Of a stretch of 64,000 bases of DNA, positions 49,834 to 58,110 are shown one piece after another. The position numbers and the translations under genes were made by a program. The notes beneath the pieces are model-generated. The model saw only the letters and a program-made list of their open reading frames with translations, had not been told where the DNA came from and searched no databases. The first letter of the stretch is position 1, and each line of letters begins with the position of its first letter. The stretch comes from Coprobacillus sp. (lineage in GTDB: Bacteria; Bacillota_I; Bacilli_A; RFN20; CAG-826), in the NCBI GenBank assembly GCA_021203905.1, contig JAJQAG010000001.1, positions 1-64,000 of the forward strand. The letters are read 5' to 3'.

Positions 49834-51579
49834 TTATGGATTCTCGCCTCCACCCTCCCCGCTTCCGGAGCCGCTACCGCCTAAGAGTCCTGATATAAAC
49901 GAGATGAATGCTTGGGCGTCAAAAGTGGACCAATCGTAATCTTCAGGGAAGTATTGACCATAGTTGGAACTAGTAATCAAATCTTCCCAATCGACGTAGG
50001 CGTAGGCATAAAGATAGGTCGAGTCGAGTTGAAGGACCACATCGACATTGATGTCGTCCACTCCAAGAAGATCCATATAATCTCCTAAGATAGAGCTGAA
50101 ATCGAGATTAAGGTCAATGATGAAGGTATCCCCTTCAATAGAGAAGTAGCGGGAGCCTGAGAAGGCATCTGAGAGTTGGTCGATATAATCAGTGACGATT
50201 TGATCACTAAGAGAGTAGCCACCCACTCCATTACCGCTATACTTAAAGGTCATCACCCCTTCGGAGGATTCAACTTCAAAGGAGATAGTAATGGAAATAA
50301 TTTCTCCATCGATGCTTAAGTCAATGGCAAAGACGAATTCTCTATTTCTTGTATTATATTCCGCGGCAATATTAGAAATACCGATATACTTAAGTTCATT
50401 ATCTCTCTGTAAGAAATAGACCGCACCATTGATATCAAGACTTCCGAAATATCTTGAGATATCAGAGATGGGGAGTTTAAAGACTAGGCCATCTGAACTA
50501 AAGATGCCATTAGGATCAAAGTTATTAGTGATTAAGGGAGTGAAGTCATCAATGTAAAGATCTTCCTTTACCCCGCCATAGGTTTCTTTATCATTGTTAC
50601 TAATTCCAATATAGGTGAGATTAAGACGACGGATGATAGTTTGCTGACTATCAGTGAGCTTGCTATAACCCGAACAAAGATAAGCATAAAGTGCATCTCT
50701 CTCTTCTTCTGTGGTAATAACTCCTAAGTCGAGAAGATATTCGACATCTGCTACGACATCATCAATTGGCATCTCATACTCGTTGAATGGACCGGTGATG
50801 AATCCTCCAACATTTGCAGCAAAGTATAAGGAGTTACCATAATCTGTACCTGCGAATAAGAGGTTATTAGTGACCAAGATATCAAGGAAGGATTCAACAT
50901 ATAAAGAGGCATCTCCTTCTCCTAAGAGCCTCGTGATATCATTTGTAAACCCGTCGATAGGATAGACAAAACGAGTATTCTCACTATCGTACTCTAGGGA
51001 GAAGCCCATATCTTGAATGGACTTCATTAGTTCATTCATATCAAGGAGAGAATCAAGTAGAGAGAGCAGTAAGTTCTTCAGTCCAAGATCTCCAATCTTA
51101 ATTGCGAGGATGGTAAAGTAAATCGCAGAGTTATGATAATCGTTGTAATCGATATAAGTTTCAAGGGAAGTTTCAATGATAAGTCTCGTCTTAAAGAAAG
51201 AGATAGAGACCTCGAGGTAGATATTTAATTGTCCATTTTCAATCTCGACATAGTAGTTATCGACATAATCATCAAGTCCGAGTTCAGCGAGATAACCCCC
51301 AAGAAGAGAATGAAGGAGTGAGGAAATATCATAATCTGTGAGTTGATAGAAGAAGTATTTATCGTTGTTTCTGTTATTAGCGTCAAGTAAGGTGATGGAA
51401 TCGTATAGCTCTCCCATAAAGACATCTTCGAGAGTGAGAGAGGTGTCATAGGTGTTATCTGTTCTCTCATCATCGTAGATTGTCGTATAAATAAAAGTGA
51501 TTGGCACCACTAAGATAAAAACAATCGCTAAAATGACAATGATGAGAACGTTATGAGTTTTACGAGTTTTATATGCCAT
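49834..51579 (-). CDS. Large single-pass extracytoplasmic protein
   Basis: 581 residues. Basic head, one membrane helix (about 11-32), then about 530 residues outside the cell, rich in Asp, Leu, Tyr and Ser and without Cys pairs. Leu-rich helices (IGDLGLKNLLLSLLDSLL) alternate with beta-like stretches. It ends in a GSGSGSGEGGGENP tail. Family not recognised. The start at 51579 is fixed by a perfect TATAAT 7 bases upstream. Confidence 0.75.
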   Translation of the reverse strand: MAYKTRKTHNVLIIVILAIVFILVVPITFIYTTIYDDERTDNTYDTSLTLEDVFMGELYDSITLLDANNRNNDKYFFYQLTDYDISSLLHSLLGGYLAELGLDDYVDNYYVEIENGQLNIYLEVSISFFKTRLIIETSLETYIDYNDYHNSAIYFTILAIKIGDLGLKNLLLSLLDSLLDMNELMKSIQDMGFSLEYDSENTRFVYPIDGFTNDITRLLGEGDASLYVESFLDILVTNNLLFAGTDYGNSLYFAANVGGFITGPFNEYEMPIDDVVADVEYLLDLGVITTEEERDALYAYLCSGYSKLTDSQQTIIRRLNLTYIGISNNDKETYGGVKEDLYIDDFTPLITNNFDPNGIFSSDGLVFKLPISDISRYFGSLDINGAVYFLQRDNELKYIGISNIAAEYNTRNREFVFAIDLSIDGEIISITISFEVESSEGVMTFKYSGNGVGGYSLSDQIVTDYIDQLSDAFSGSRYFSIEGDTFIIDLNLDFSSILGDYMDLLGVDDINVDVVLQLDSTYLYAYAYVDWEDLITSSNYGQYFPEDYDWSTFDAQAFISFISGLLGGSGSGSGEGGGENP

Positions 51580-51586
51580 AGTGTTT

Positions 51587-51592
51587 ATTATA
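51587..51592 (-). promoter_or_regulatory. -10 box of leaderless promoter for the gene at 51579
   Basis: TATAAT on the minus strand, 7 bases before the ATG. Confidence 0.65.
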
Positions 51593-51634
51593 ACAATTAA
51601 AGAATATTGAGCAAAAATATTCTTTTTAATTGTT
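51592..51634. promoter_or_regulatory. Long inverted repeat beside the leaderless promoter
   Basis: Left arm 51592-51608, right arm 51616-51634, matching over 17 bases except for two extra T in the right arm, 7-base loop. It covers the -35 area of the minus-strand promoter. Confidence 0.55.
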
Positions 51635-51670
51635 CGTCTATATTATGTTATCATAATTCCCAAAGCGGTA

Positions 51671-51719
51671 TAAACAAGGAAAAAGTTTTTTAAAGAATTC
51701 AAAAACTTTCTTGTGTTTA
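51671..51719. repeat. Second inverted repeat, leader of the MBL gene
   Basis: Imperfect arms of about 18 bases (AAACAAGGAAAAAG region against CTTTCTTGTGTTT). It would form a stem-loop in the 5' leader of the metallo-hydrolase gene. No T-run follows. Confidence 0.45.
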
Positions 51720-51747
51720 TATTTAATGCATATAGGAGGTAGCAAGT

Positions 51748-52362
51748 ATGACTATACTTCGTTATCTCGGACACTCATCATTCCTTCTTGATAGTGAATC
51801 ATCCACTTTAGTGATTGATCCGTATAAGGATGGGAGTGTTCCGGGTCTCACATTCCCAAAGGGAATAGTGTGTGACGCTGTCGTCACCTCTCACAATCAT
51901 GATGATCACAATGCTATAGATCAAGTTTTACTTACAGGACTCGATATTGATTTTACCTATGAGGAGATTCCTTGTTATCACGATAACCAAAAAGGGGCTC
52001 TTCGAGGACCAAACAAAATCTTTATCTTCTATATCAATGGTTTAAAAATTGTGCATTTAGGAGATTTAGGCCACGCTCTTGATAAAGAGACGATTGAGAA
52101 ACTCAAAGGTTGTGATGTTTTACTCGCTCCGATTAATGGTCACTTCACCCTTGGAGCGGACGCAATTTACGATTTAGTGTGTCAAGTGGAACCAAAAATT
52201 ACTGTTCCTATGCATTATTACCGAATGGAAGATAATTCTGGTTATCCCGATGGGGGACAGATTGAAACCTTCCTCAAGCACTTTGACCGCGTAAAAGAAG
52301 TCCATGACTCCTTTGTAGTGGAAGAAGAAATCGGTTTCACCGATGTAATAATTTTTAAATAA
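51748..52362 (+). CDS. MBL-fold metallo-hydrolase (UlaG/UPF0173-like)
   Basis: 204 residues. GHSSFLLDSESSTLVIDPY is the head of the COG2220 group; SHNHDDHN is the H-x-H-x-D-H metal site. LAPINGHFTLG and the later VPMHYYRM supply the remaining ligands. The group includes ascorbate-6-phosphate lactonase and uncharacterised hydrolases. TAGGAGGTAGC precedes the ATG. Followed by add 71 bases on. Confidence 0.9.
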   Translation: MTILRYLGHSSFLLDSESSTLVIDPYKDGSVPGLTFPKGIVCDAVVTSHNHDDHNAIDQVLLTGLDIDFTYEEIPCYHDNQKGALRGPNKIFIFYINGLKIVHLGDLGHALDKETIEKLKGCDVLLAPINGHFTLGADAIYDLVCQVEPKITVPMHYYRMEDNSGYPDGGQIETFLKHFDRVKEVHDSFVVEEEIGFTDVIIFK

Positions 52363-52433
52363 ATTAAAATTATTCTTTTTATTTAGTCAAGAATGCTTTA
52401 AAGTGTATAACTTGGAAAGAGAAGGAAGGAAGT

Positions 52434-53456
52434 ATGATTGACTTACACCTCCACCTCGATGGAAGTTTGTCTGTCGAGGATGTGAAATACCTATGCGCAC
52501 TTAACGGTGTCGCGGAGCCAAAAGATATCGAATCCACTCTTAAGGTTTCCCCCTCTTGTCAGTCACTTAATGAATACTTAGAAAAATTTGCTTTTCCCCT
52601 AAAGCTACTACAAACAAAAGAAAGTATTGCTTACGCAATGAAGAGCCTCATCAAGAGACTCTATACATCCGGTATTTTCTATGCGGAGATTAGATTCGCT
52701 CCTTTACTTCACCTTGAAGGTGGTTTAAGTATGGATGAAGTAGTGGAGACCGCTATCCATGCCGCAGAAGAAGCCGTCAGTGAAACTGTGAACTTTGATG
52801 TGAACATCATTCTCTGCTGTATGCGTAATGCCTCACTTGAATTAAACAAAGAGACAATCCAGGTTGCCGAAAGCCACCGCAACAAAATCTGTGGAGTGGA
52901 TCTTGCGGGACCAGAAGTCGGTCATCCTTGTGATGACTTTAAAGAAGTCTTTGAGCTCGCTTATAACCGTGGTCTTAATATCACCATTCATGCTGGTGAA
53001 GCGACAGGGAGTGATCAAGTCATTGACGCCATCGAAGAACTACACGCCACACGTATTGGTCATGGTGTCCATCTTGACCTCACACCCGAGAACTTAGACC
53101 TTGTGAGAAACGAAAATATCGGGTTTGAGTTCTGTCCTACAAGTAATGTACAAACTACCGCTATCGAAAGCTATTCAAAGTGTCCCGTTACCGCATTCTT
53201 ATATAACAATGTCTTGGTCTGTCTCGACGCGGATAATCTCACTGTAAGCGGGGTTGATGTTATCGATGAATATCGAAAAGCGGTGAAGGAATTTAATCTC
53301 ACTCAAGGACAAGTTTATCGTCTCCTTAATAATGCGATTATTATGTCCTTTACTGATGAGCCAGAGAAGAGATGGTTAACTTCTATCCTTAATGAAAGAA
53401 TCGACCAATTCTATGCTTCTCTTTGGGAAGATATAAAAGCGGAATCAGAGCAATAA
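52434..53456 (+). CDS. add: Adenosine deaminase
   Basis: 340 residues. MIDLHLHLDGSLS carries the first zinc-ligand His pair; HAGEATGSD the third His and catalytic Glu; HGVHL, CPTSNVQT and LDADNLTVSG complete the site (the usual TDDP region is LDADNLTV, shifted by one Asp). Converts adenosine to inosine for salvage, in line with deoD. AAGGAAGGAAGT precedes the ATG. Confidence 0.93.
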   Translation: MIDLHLHLDGSLSVEDVKYLCALNGVAEPKDIESTLKVSPSCQSLNEYLEKFAFPLKLLQTKESIAYAMKSLIKRLYTSGIFYAEIRFAPLLHLEGGLSMDEVVETAIHAAEEAVSETVNFDVNIILCCMRNASLELNKETIQVAESHRNKICGVDLAGPEVGHPCDDFKEVFELAYNRGLNITIHAGEATGSDQVIDAIEELHATRIGHGVHLDLTPENLDLVRNENIGFEFCPTSNVQTTAIESYSKCPVTAFLYNNVLVCLDADNLTVSGVDVIDEYRKAVKEFNLTQGQVYRLLNNAIIMSFTDEPEKRWLTSILNERIDQFYASLWEDIKAESEQ

Positions 53457-53485
53457 AAAAATCAAAACTCTGTTTGATTTTAGTT

Positions 53486-53513
53486 AAAAAACTCCCAATT
53501 TGGGGGTTTTTAA
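53486..53513. terminator. Bidirectional terminator between add and a lipoprotein gene
   Basis: AAAACTCCC/GGGGGTTTT stem with AATT-centred loop and T-runs on both sides. Confidence 0.8.
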
Positions 53514-54550
53514 TTAAAATAATAGTCTAAAAACGCGATTAAATAAGGATCGTGAATAGTGGAGTATTTCTCCGGATTTTTACTAAAATCCTCTCCATCG
53601 ATAAATAAATAACTAGGGTCGATGATAGTTCCTTCTAGCGCTCCTAAATCATCCGTTAGGTATGAGAGACTACTTAATCTATCTTCGCTATAGAAGCTTG
53701 TGGTAATCACATATTGATCCTCTATCTTTTCGATGGTGTCATTAAAGTAGAGAGCCGCATCTTTTAAGATTCCACTTTCCCAATGCTGGAAAGTAGGAAC
53801 AAAACCAGATCCATAACCAAATGTTGAGTCTCCATCCTCACTTAGATGGAACTCTTTCATATAACCTACATAATTCTCGTTAGTTTTATCTTCATCACCG
53901 TCCACTAATAGGATTCCTTCAACCGCAAGATCAATAACATAGAGGGTATTCTTGACGTCATTTTTAAAGTACGGAACTAAGACATGAGGGAAGCAATATT
54001 TACAGTCCGAACAAGTGCTCCACATGTGAACAACGTTAAAGCTTGATTCTTGGATGTGTTCCTCAAGAAGTTCTCTATCTGTATAAATCATTTTTGGAGG
54101 GATTGTATACTCTTCCATGATCTTAGCGAATTCTCCTCTGGTGGTAAAAATGCTTTTATCTTTCTCGTTTGTGTAGTGCCACGAATATTTGCACTTCCCA
54201 TCTTTATAGATAGCGATAGAGGATTCCCCACTATAAACAGGAAGTCCATAGTCATTCTTCTCTCCCACAGCAATACCACTGATCTTATAAATAATTCTCG
54301 TGTCATCATTGACATAGTCATTGATAAATCTTGATAGAGAAGTCCAACATCCACAGGTTTCACTTGGATAGATACAGACGACAAAGGACTCTTTATTATT
54401 GATCATGGTCTCGAGTTGACTCTCCACAATTAAAGTGGCCTCGGTATCTATTTCGCTTCCATAAGAGAGAGATACCTTCTCACTACTATTGTTACAACCC
54501 GTTAAACATGAGGCACACATAAGTAAACAAACTAGTCCTTTAAATTTCAT
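53510..54550 (-). CDS. Lipoprotein with two thioredoxin-like Cys motifs
   Basis: 346 residues from the ATG at 54550. Lipoprotein signal ending CLTGC (Cys19). First domain: FVVCIYPSETCGCWTSL with Cys66/Cys68; second domain: FNVVHMWSTCSDCKYCFP with Cys180/183/186, a CxxC in the thioredoxin position after a hydrophobic strand. Tandem extracytoplasmic redoxin domains suggest a disulfide reductase/isomerase or metal carrier at the outer face of the membrane. A GATAAT box lies 7 bases before the ATG. Confidence 0.75.
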   Translation of the reverse strand: MKFKGLVCLLMCASCLTGCNNSSEKVSLSYGSEIDTEATLIVESQLETMINNKESFVVCIYPSETCGCWTSLSRFINDYVNDDTRIIYKISGIAVGEKNDYGLPVYSGESSIAIYKDGKCKYSWHYTNEKDKSIFTTRGEFAKIMEEYTIPPKMIYTDRELLEEHIQESSFNVVHMWSTCSDCKYCFPHVLVPYFKNDVKNTLYVIDLAVEGILLVDGDEDKTNENYVGYMKEFHLSEDGDSTFGYGSGFVPTFQHWESGILKDAALYFNDTIEKIEDQYVITTSFYSEDRLSSLSYLTDDLGALEGTIIDPSYLFIDGEDFSKNPEKYSTIHDPYLIAFLDYYFN

Positions 54551-54557
54551 ATTTCTT

Positions 54558-54563
54558 ATTATC
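54558..54563 (-). promoter_or_regulatory. -10 box of leaderless promoter for the lipoprotein gene
   Basis: GATAAT on the minus strand, 7 bases before the ATG at 54550. Confidence 0.6.
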
Positions 54564-54903
54564 ATTCTTGATGAGTTTTTAGTCAATAAATGACCCGATG
54601 AAATCTCTATAAAATTAGCCTTTAAAAATGGTTGATTTTTCCCCCAAAAAATACCCCCGATTTTTTATTGTTTTTTTAAGCAAAAATTAAATTCAAAAAT
54701 AGAGCAAAAAAATGGGGAAAAATACCCCCAAAAAATTGAAGGAAGAAATCGGGACCTATTAACGATTGAATCGCAAGAAAATCATACATAATTTTTCACA
54801 AAAAAAATTTAAGTTTAAAAAAGTTTGTTTTTTTAATTTTTTTACTTTATATTTTTACCCGAAATTTGTTCAAATTTCTAACGTTATAAGGGAGGGTAAA
54901 AAA
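54564..54903. other. AT-rich intergenic stretch before potA
   Basis: About 340 bases with no convincing gene. It holds poly-A/T runs, three C5 blocks within A-rich sequence (one at 54640-54645 and two of the form ATACCCCC at 54651 and 54727), a GGGG/CCCC hairpin near 54713-54731, and a palindrome GAAATTTGTTCAAATTTC (54861-54878) shortly before the AGGGAGGG ribosome-binding site of potA. Confidence 0.5.
54861..54878. promoter_or_regulatory. Palindrome in the potA leader
   Basis: GAAATTT and AAATTTC arms around GTTC, 25 bases before the potA ATG. Candidate operator or short hairpin. Confidence 0.4.
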
Positions 54904-56436
54904 ATGGAAGAAAACAACGTCATCATTTCTTTACAGAACTGCAGTCGTGTTTTTGGCAAATTTACCGCTCTTGATTCTTTTACTCTAGATATCAAGAAAG
55001 GGGAGTTTGTCACATTACTTGGTCCTAGTGGCTGTGGCAAGACAACCACTCTACGCCTTATCGCTGGGTTTGACAAACCAACAGAGGGCCGCATTTTACT
55101 TAATGGTGTGGATATCACCGACCTACCTCCTTATAAACGGCCGGTCAACACCGTGTTTCAACGCTATGCCTTGTTCCCTCATCTCAATGTGTACGATAAC
55201 ATTGCCTTTGGACTTAAACTTAAAAAAGTCCCTGTCACGGTAACAAAGAAAAATGGAACTGAAGTCACCAAGATGAAACACCTCAGTGCCAAAGAAATAT
55301 ATCAAAAGGTCAGTCACGCTCTAAAGATTGTGGATCTTGAAGAGCTTGAGAACAGAGATATCTCCACTCTTAGTGGTGGTCAACAACAGAGAGTGGCTAT
55401 TGCCAGAGCGATTGTTAACGAACCTGAGATTCTTCTTTTAGATGAACCTCTCGGTGCTCTTGATCTCAAGCTTCGTAAGGAGATGCAACTTGAATTAAAG
55501 GAGATGCACCAAAAACTTGGTATCACCTTTATCTATGTGACTCACGACCAAGAAGAAGCTCTTACCATGAGTGACACTATTGTGGTTATGAAAGCGGGAG
55601 AGATCCAACAAGTGGGAACTCCTACAGAAATCTATAACGAACCCATCAATGCCTATGTCGCGAACTTTGTTGGGGAGAGCAATATTTATAACGCCACTTA
55701 TACATCAAAGAATAGACTTAGATTCCTCTCCCACTCTTTTGAAGTGGACACTCCTGGGGAGGTGAATGAGAAGGTTGATGTCGTCATTCGTCCAGAAGAT
55801 ATCACCACAAGAAAAGTCAGTGAAGACTATGAAGGTGATAAACTCGTGGGACGCGTCTCTAATCGAGTGTTTAAAGGCACCCACTTTGAGTATGTCGTCA
55901 TGGTGGGTAAGTCTGAAGTTGTGGTGCAGACTAATAAGCAATACTCTGTAGATGACTTAGTGACCATGGATATCGCAAGTGAGGATATCAGAGTGATGGA
56001 GAAAGATATCACCACTAATCTCTATCCTGAAGCGTGGATTAATAAGACAAATGATGTGGTTATCTCTGATCACCCCTTTGAGTGTGATATCACCCAACTC
56101 TTAGCGGGTTCACATGTCGATGAAGACGATTATCTCATCGGTCCCGATGGGAAGAAGTATGATCTCAATGATGCGGATGTCATCGCCGAGGTCTCTCTAG
56201 GAGACGTTGAGATCATCGAAGATGAGACCGATGATATGCTCATCGGTTACGTCGTTGACCAAGTCTATAAAGGTGATCATTACCAAGTAATGATTAGAAC
56301 AGAACTTGATGAGGACTTTATCCTTGATACCGATTATCTCTATAGTGAGGATGATCGAGTGGGCATTCAAATTGCCAAGGAGAAGATTAAATTGACACTT
56401 AAAGGAGATATCGAGAGATATGAAGTCGAAGACTGA
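54904..56436 (+). CDS. potA: Spermidine/putrescine ABC transporter ATPase with a duplicated TOBE domain
   Basis: 510 residues from the ATG at 54904 (AGGGAGGG upstream). Walker A GPSGCGKTT (40-48), signature LSGGQQQRVAIARA, Walker B ILLLDEPLGALD, so active. A lysine-rich insertion sits between the Q-loop and signature. Ordinary PotA ends at about 370; here the C-terminal region VIRPEDI is followed by two similar TOBE-like units at about 314-365 and 446-497 (LVGRVSNRVFKGTHFE against LIGYVVDQVYKGDHYQ). Long PotA proteins are known in Mollicutes. First gene of potABCD. Confidence 0.93.
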   Translation: MEENNVIISLQNCSRVFGKFTALDSFTLDIKKGEFVTLLGPSGCGKTTTLRLIAGFDKPTEGRILLNGVDITDLPPYKRPVNTVFQRYALFPHLNVYDNIAFGLKLKKVPVTVTKKNGTEVTKMKHLSAKEIYQKVSHALKIVDLEELENRDISTLSGGQQQRVAIARAIVNEPEILLLDEPLGALDLKLRKEMQLELKEMHQKLGITFIYVTHDQEEALTMSDTIVVMKAGEIQQVGTPTEIYNEPINAYVANFVGESNIYNATYTSKNRLRFLSHSFEVDTPGEVNEKVDVVIRPEDITTRKVSEDYEGDKLVGRVSNRVFKGTHFEYVVMVGKSEVVVQTNKQYSVDDLVTMDIASEDIRVMEKDITTNLYPEAWINKTNDVVISDHPFECDITQLLAGSHVDEDDYLIGPDGKKYDLNDADVIAEVSLGDVEIIEDETDDMLIGYVVDQVYKGDHYQVMIRTELDEDFILDTDYLYSEDDRVGIQIAKEKIKLTLKGDIERYEVED

Positions 56437-57256
56437 AAGAAAGAGAAATAGGAAAGCCTCAATCTTTCACTTCCGTAGAAGAGACCTTTGTATCCCATAC
56501 GCTCTCTTTCTCGTTTTATTTGTCATTATTCCAATCGTTATCATCCTCTTCTATGCCTTTACGGACGCGAACGGGAACTTCTCTTTTAATTCCCTCGTCT
56601 CCTTCTTTACGACGTGGAGTAAAATCAATGTTCTTATTACTTCACTCTTTATCGCTCTTCAAACCACAATTATCTGTTTACTTATCGGTTATCCTCTTGC
56701 CTATTTTCTTGCGAGCAAGAAATATAACAAGAACACCGTCTTAATAACCTTATTTATCGCTCCAATGTGGATTAACTTCGTCCTTCGTACCGGAGCGACC
56801 AGAGACTTACTTACCTGGATGGGAATCAATGGTGGTAACTATCCATACCTCGCTACTCTTATCGGTATGGTTTATAACTACCTACCTTTTGTCATCCTTC
56901 CTTTATATACCGCCATGCTGAAACTTGATCAGAGTCAGATGGAGGCCGCTGCGGACTTAGGAGCGAATCCTTGGCAAGTCTTTACCCACTCTATCCTCCC
57001 CCAATCTGTCCCGGGGATTATGTCGGCATTCCTGATGACCTTTATGCCCACCATGAGTAGCTATGTCATCTCTGATACTTTAAGTGAAGGAAAGATTACC
57101 TTATTTGGTAACTATATCTATCTCGACTTTACCAATAATGCTTGGAACGATGGTTCCTTTATGGCTTTTATTATGCTGGTATTAGTGGGGCTCTCGATGT
57201 TACTGAACCGAGGAGGAGAGAAAACTGATGAAAGGGGGAGTAGTGGCCTATGGTAA
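56420..57256 (+). CDS. potB: Spermidine/putrescine ABC transporter permease PotB
   Basis: 278 residues. A basic N-terminus then six membrane helices (about 23-47, 70-95, 105-125, 145-170, 200-225, 240-265) and the EAA-type loop EAAADLGANPWQVF that contacts the ATPase. Overlaps the potA end by 17 bases, with AGGAG 10 bases before its ATG. Confidence 0.93.
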   Translation: MKSKTERKRNRKASIFHFRRRDLCIPYALFLVLFVIIPIVIILFYAFTDANGNFSFNSLVSFFTTWSKINVLITSLFIALQTTIICLLIGYPLAYFLASKKYNKNTVLITLFIAPMWINFVLRTGATRDLLTWMGINGGNYPYLATLIGMVYNYLPFVILPLYTAMLKLDQSQMEAAADLGANPWQVFTHSILPQSVPGIMSAFLMTFMPTMSSYVISDTLSEGKITLFGNYIYLDFTNNAWNDGSFMAFIMLVLVGLSMLLNRGGEKTDERGSSGLW

Positions 57257-58110
57257 AAAGAATTCTTGCCCAATGCTATATTTGGGTCATCCTCATCCTT
57301 ATGTATCTCCCTATCTTAGTGCTCATCGCTTTCTCTTTTACCACTGCGACAAACGTTGGGGAGTGGACAGGTTTCTCCTTTGATCTCTACTCCGCTTTAT
57401 TTAAAAACGATGAGATTATGACCGCTCTTGGTAACACTGTTCTTATCGCCGTTATCTCTGCGAGTGTTTCCACCCTCTTAGGAACTGCGGGAGCGATAGG
57501 AAGTTACTATCACAATAAGAGAGTGAGAAAGACCATTGACTTTGTCAATCAGATCCCCATTGTTAATGCGGAGATTGTCATTGCCCTCTCTTTAACTGTG
57601 ATGTTTGTCTTCTGTGGGACTTATATCTTTAGAGGGAATATCTTCTCTTTCTGGACCCTTCTTATCGGTCATGTGGTGATATCCGCTCCATTTGTCTATA
57701 CCAGTGTGAAACCTAGACTGCAGCAAATGGATCCAAGTCTCTATGAAGCCGCAATTGACTTAGGAGCGACTCCCACCAGAGCTCTATTTAAAGTAACGAT
57801 TCCAGAGATTACTCCAGGAATCCTTAGTGGCTTCTTACTTGCGATTACTTTATCTTTAGATGATTTCATCATCACCGCTTTTACAAGAGGAAGTGGACTC
57901 CTTAGTGGTGCGAACACTATTGAGACATTATCCACTCTTGTCCAAGCGAAGATTAAGAAAGGCCCCATCCCCACAGAGATGAGAGCTTTAACCACCCTTA
58001 TCTTTGTCTTAGTGGTCTTAGTGGTGGTGGCTATCTCAATCTATCGCTGGAGAAGGGCGAAGAAAGCTAAGACAGATAACGCGGCAAGAGCGAGGAAGTA
58101 CGCGAAATGA
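57250..58110 (+). CDS. potC: Spermidine/putrescine ABC transporter permease PotC
   Basis: 286 residues. Six membrane helices (about 8-30, 58-82, 100-122, 130-150, 185-205, 240-262) and the EAA loop EAAIDLGATPTRALF. LDDFIITAFTRG is a conserved PotC segment. Overlaps potB by 7 bases and potD by 4. Confidence 0.93.
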   Translation: MVKRILAQCYIWVILILMYLPILVLIAFSFTTATNVGEWTGFSFDLYSALFKNDEIMTALGNTVLIAVISASVSTLLGTAGAIGSYYHNKRVRKTIDFVNQIPIVNAEIVIALSLTVMFVFCGTYIFRGNIFSFWTLLIGHVVISAPFVYTSVKPRLQQMDPSLYEAAIDLGATPTRALFKVTIPEITPGILSGFLLAITLSLDDFIITAFTRGSGLLSGANTIETLSTLVQAKIKKGPIPTEMRALTTLIFVLVVLVVVAISIYRWRRAKKAKTDNAARARKYAK

